From Globisporangium splendens (taxonomy: Eukaryota; Oomycota; Peronosporomycetes; Pythiales; Pythiaceae), in assembly GCA_006386115.1 (NCBI GenBank), contig VFIW01000050.1, forward strand, positions 357,339 through 421,338: DNA of 64,000 nucleotides, given 5' to 3'. Of the stretch, positions 63,082-64,000 are shown in pieces. The notes under the pieces are model-generated. The model was not told the origin of the DNA. It was given only the letters and a program-made list of their open reading frames with translations, and did no database searches. Both the position numbers and the translations under genes were made by a program. The number at the start of each line of letters is the position of its first letter. Position 1 is the first letter of the stretch.

Positions 63082-63731
63082 TGTAAGAGGGCGCTGTTCA
63101 CAACAGTCCCTCAACACACGGCACACACGCTTGTGCCAGAGGAAGCGATTTCCCGACTTGGAGGGAGGAAGAAGACTTGAGGGCTTGGAGGAAAATTTGC
63201 AACTGAATTGAAAAGGTTATGGTTCCTGTCGCTACTTGCTAATGAACCCCAAGGGATCCTACAGCTTTCATAACTAAAACATAAACATACACAATAAAAC
63301 CTATGAATCTGATATATAAAACCTTGGGTACACTGACGTTGAACCTACGGGATCTTCGAGAAGCTTGAACTTCAAGTCTTGTATAAAATCCCTGCAAAGT
63401 GAATGGCTCGCGCCACTCACTCCAGGTGGCAGAGACACGTCGGTCTCGTCGCCAGTCCAGTTTCCCAAGCAGGAACCATCACTCAGTACTTGATTAGTAC
63501 ATGGATGTTGTCGCTCTGTACTGATTAGTACATGAGAGCAACATTCTGCACTGATCAGCACAGAGAACACTCGCGATGTGATGGTATGACGTAACACGTG
63601 CATGTGGGGACTGTATTACCGTAATCCCTTTGTTATTTGTGTCTCCACAATGCACGCTGAAGGTGGTGTGTGACACACTAGATCTGGGAACAGATCTACC
63701 TTGATGTAATGGCTGGTTGTGGCCCATTACA
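63082..63731 (-). repeat. 3' LTR of element E (B family, minus orientation)
   Basis: 650 bp, reverse complement of the B-family LTR: on the minus strand TGTAATGGGCC...CCCTCTTACA, opening with the perfect interrupted palindrome TGTAATGG...CCATTACA. A purine-rich tract (GGAGGGGATGG on the minus strand) abuts it at 63732, so this is the 3' LTR and the element body extends beyond the window. It is inserted in element C pol; the left flank is GAAAG. Confidence 0.9.
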
Positions 63732-63746
63732 CCATCCCCTCCTTAA
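63732..63746 (-). promoter_or_regulatory. Polypurine tract of element E
   Basis: Minus strand AAGGAGGGGATGG directly beside the LTR start, as in element D at 42549. Confidence 0.7.
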
Positions 63747-63807
63747 ACTCACAAGTACCTTGCGTACTTTTGCAGACCTTTCGGAGCAGTTCACTTTCCA
63801 ATTGGCA

Positions 63808-64000
63808 ATGAAGCGACCGAGTGACCAAGTGAACCGAGAAGAACGTCCGTCGTCCAAGCGACAGCGGACAGCTCCAGAACTCTTCGACATTTCTCCCATT
63901 CTGAAGAAGAAAGGGGAGCTCGAGTTCTACAAGGAGCGGTTCTTCAGTTGGCGTCGGATCAACGGTCGCGATGATCCGAACCAACACATCGCAGCCCAGA
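63808..64000 (+). CDS. Antisense ORF of element E (aORF-E), N-terminal part, runs off the window
   Basis: Open from an ATG at 63808, 76 nt inside the 3' LTR boundary, to the end of the window (64 codons). It is transcribed inward, opposite to the presumed pol of element E. The start is strongly basic (MKRPSDQVNREERPSSKRQR), which looks like a bipartite nuclear localisation signal. Then come ELFDISPILKKKGELEFYKE and a WRR segment. No homology to aORF-A or aORF-D is obvious by eye; position and orientation are the same. Confidence 0.55.
   Translation, partial: MKRPSDQVNREERPSSKRQRTAPELFDISPILKKKGELEFYKERFFSWRRINGRDDPNQHIAAQ

Noticed and set aside
1..64000. CRISPR array, bacterial operons or phage features
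   Set aside because: None present; introns, LTR retrotransposons and gene families are eukaryotic.

Overview
The window reads as nuclear DNA of an oomycete, most likely a Peronosporales species (Phytophthora or downy-mildew type). The evidence is lineage-typical genes (START proteins with a FYVE-like zinc finger, an LRR receptor of the TKL-kinase type), short GT-AG introns of about 60-130 nt, oomycete initiator-like motifs upstream of two genes, and abundant Ty3/gypsy and some Ty1/copia LTR retrotransposon sequence. I cannot name the species.

Left third (1-18 kb): four same-strand, apparently intronless paralogues encode START-like lipid-binding domains followed by a degenerate FYVE-like zinc finger and a conserved C-terminal helix (1453-3330, 4983-6848, 8834-10864, 15412-17550). 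They are separated by 1.6-4.5 kb of gene-poor DNA. The fourth is bracketed by a diverged inverted repeat (13781-14590 against 18366-18964) whose arms carry related reading frames: an intact small secreted-protein-like ORF on the left and its broken relative on the right. From 19.0 to 22.3 kb only decayed, partly duplicated sequence is visible.

Middle (22-42 kb), minus strand: an NT-C2/coiled-coil protein (22275-25864), a nine-exon LRR receptor-like pseudokinase (27453-30792), a WW-domain/coiled-coil/zinc-ribbon protein (33415-36087) and a membrane-anchored prolyl 4-hydroxylase (36463-38028). The hydroxylase is divergent from a plus-strand Ser/Thr kinase (38663-40381), which is followed by a multi-spanning TOM1/THH1-like membrane protein (40789-41859). 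All look like host housekeeping or signalling genes.

Right third (42.1-64 kb): a nest of LTR retrotransposons. Element D (minus strand, old) has lost its 5' half. Element A (43883-52386, plus strand) is nearly complete, has 534-bp LTRs that differ at about five positions, and has a 5-bp target duplication CCAGG; it sits inside D's chromodomain. Element B (plus) interrupts D, loses its 3' half, and ends against an inverted LTR of its own family. A decayed Ty1/copia piece (minus) follows, then element C (A family, plus) is cut by element E (B-family LTR, minus), which runs off the window.

The most interesting feature is that three elements (A, D, E) carry an open frame on the strand opposite pol, next to the 3' LTR. 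In A and D this antisense frame runs back over the pol linker/chromodomain region and ends in a coiled coil. A second notable feature is that the gag UAG stop of elements C and B lies inside a strong predicted hairpin.
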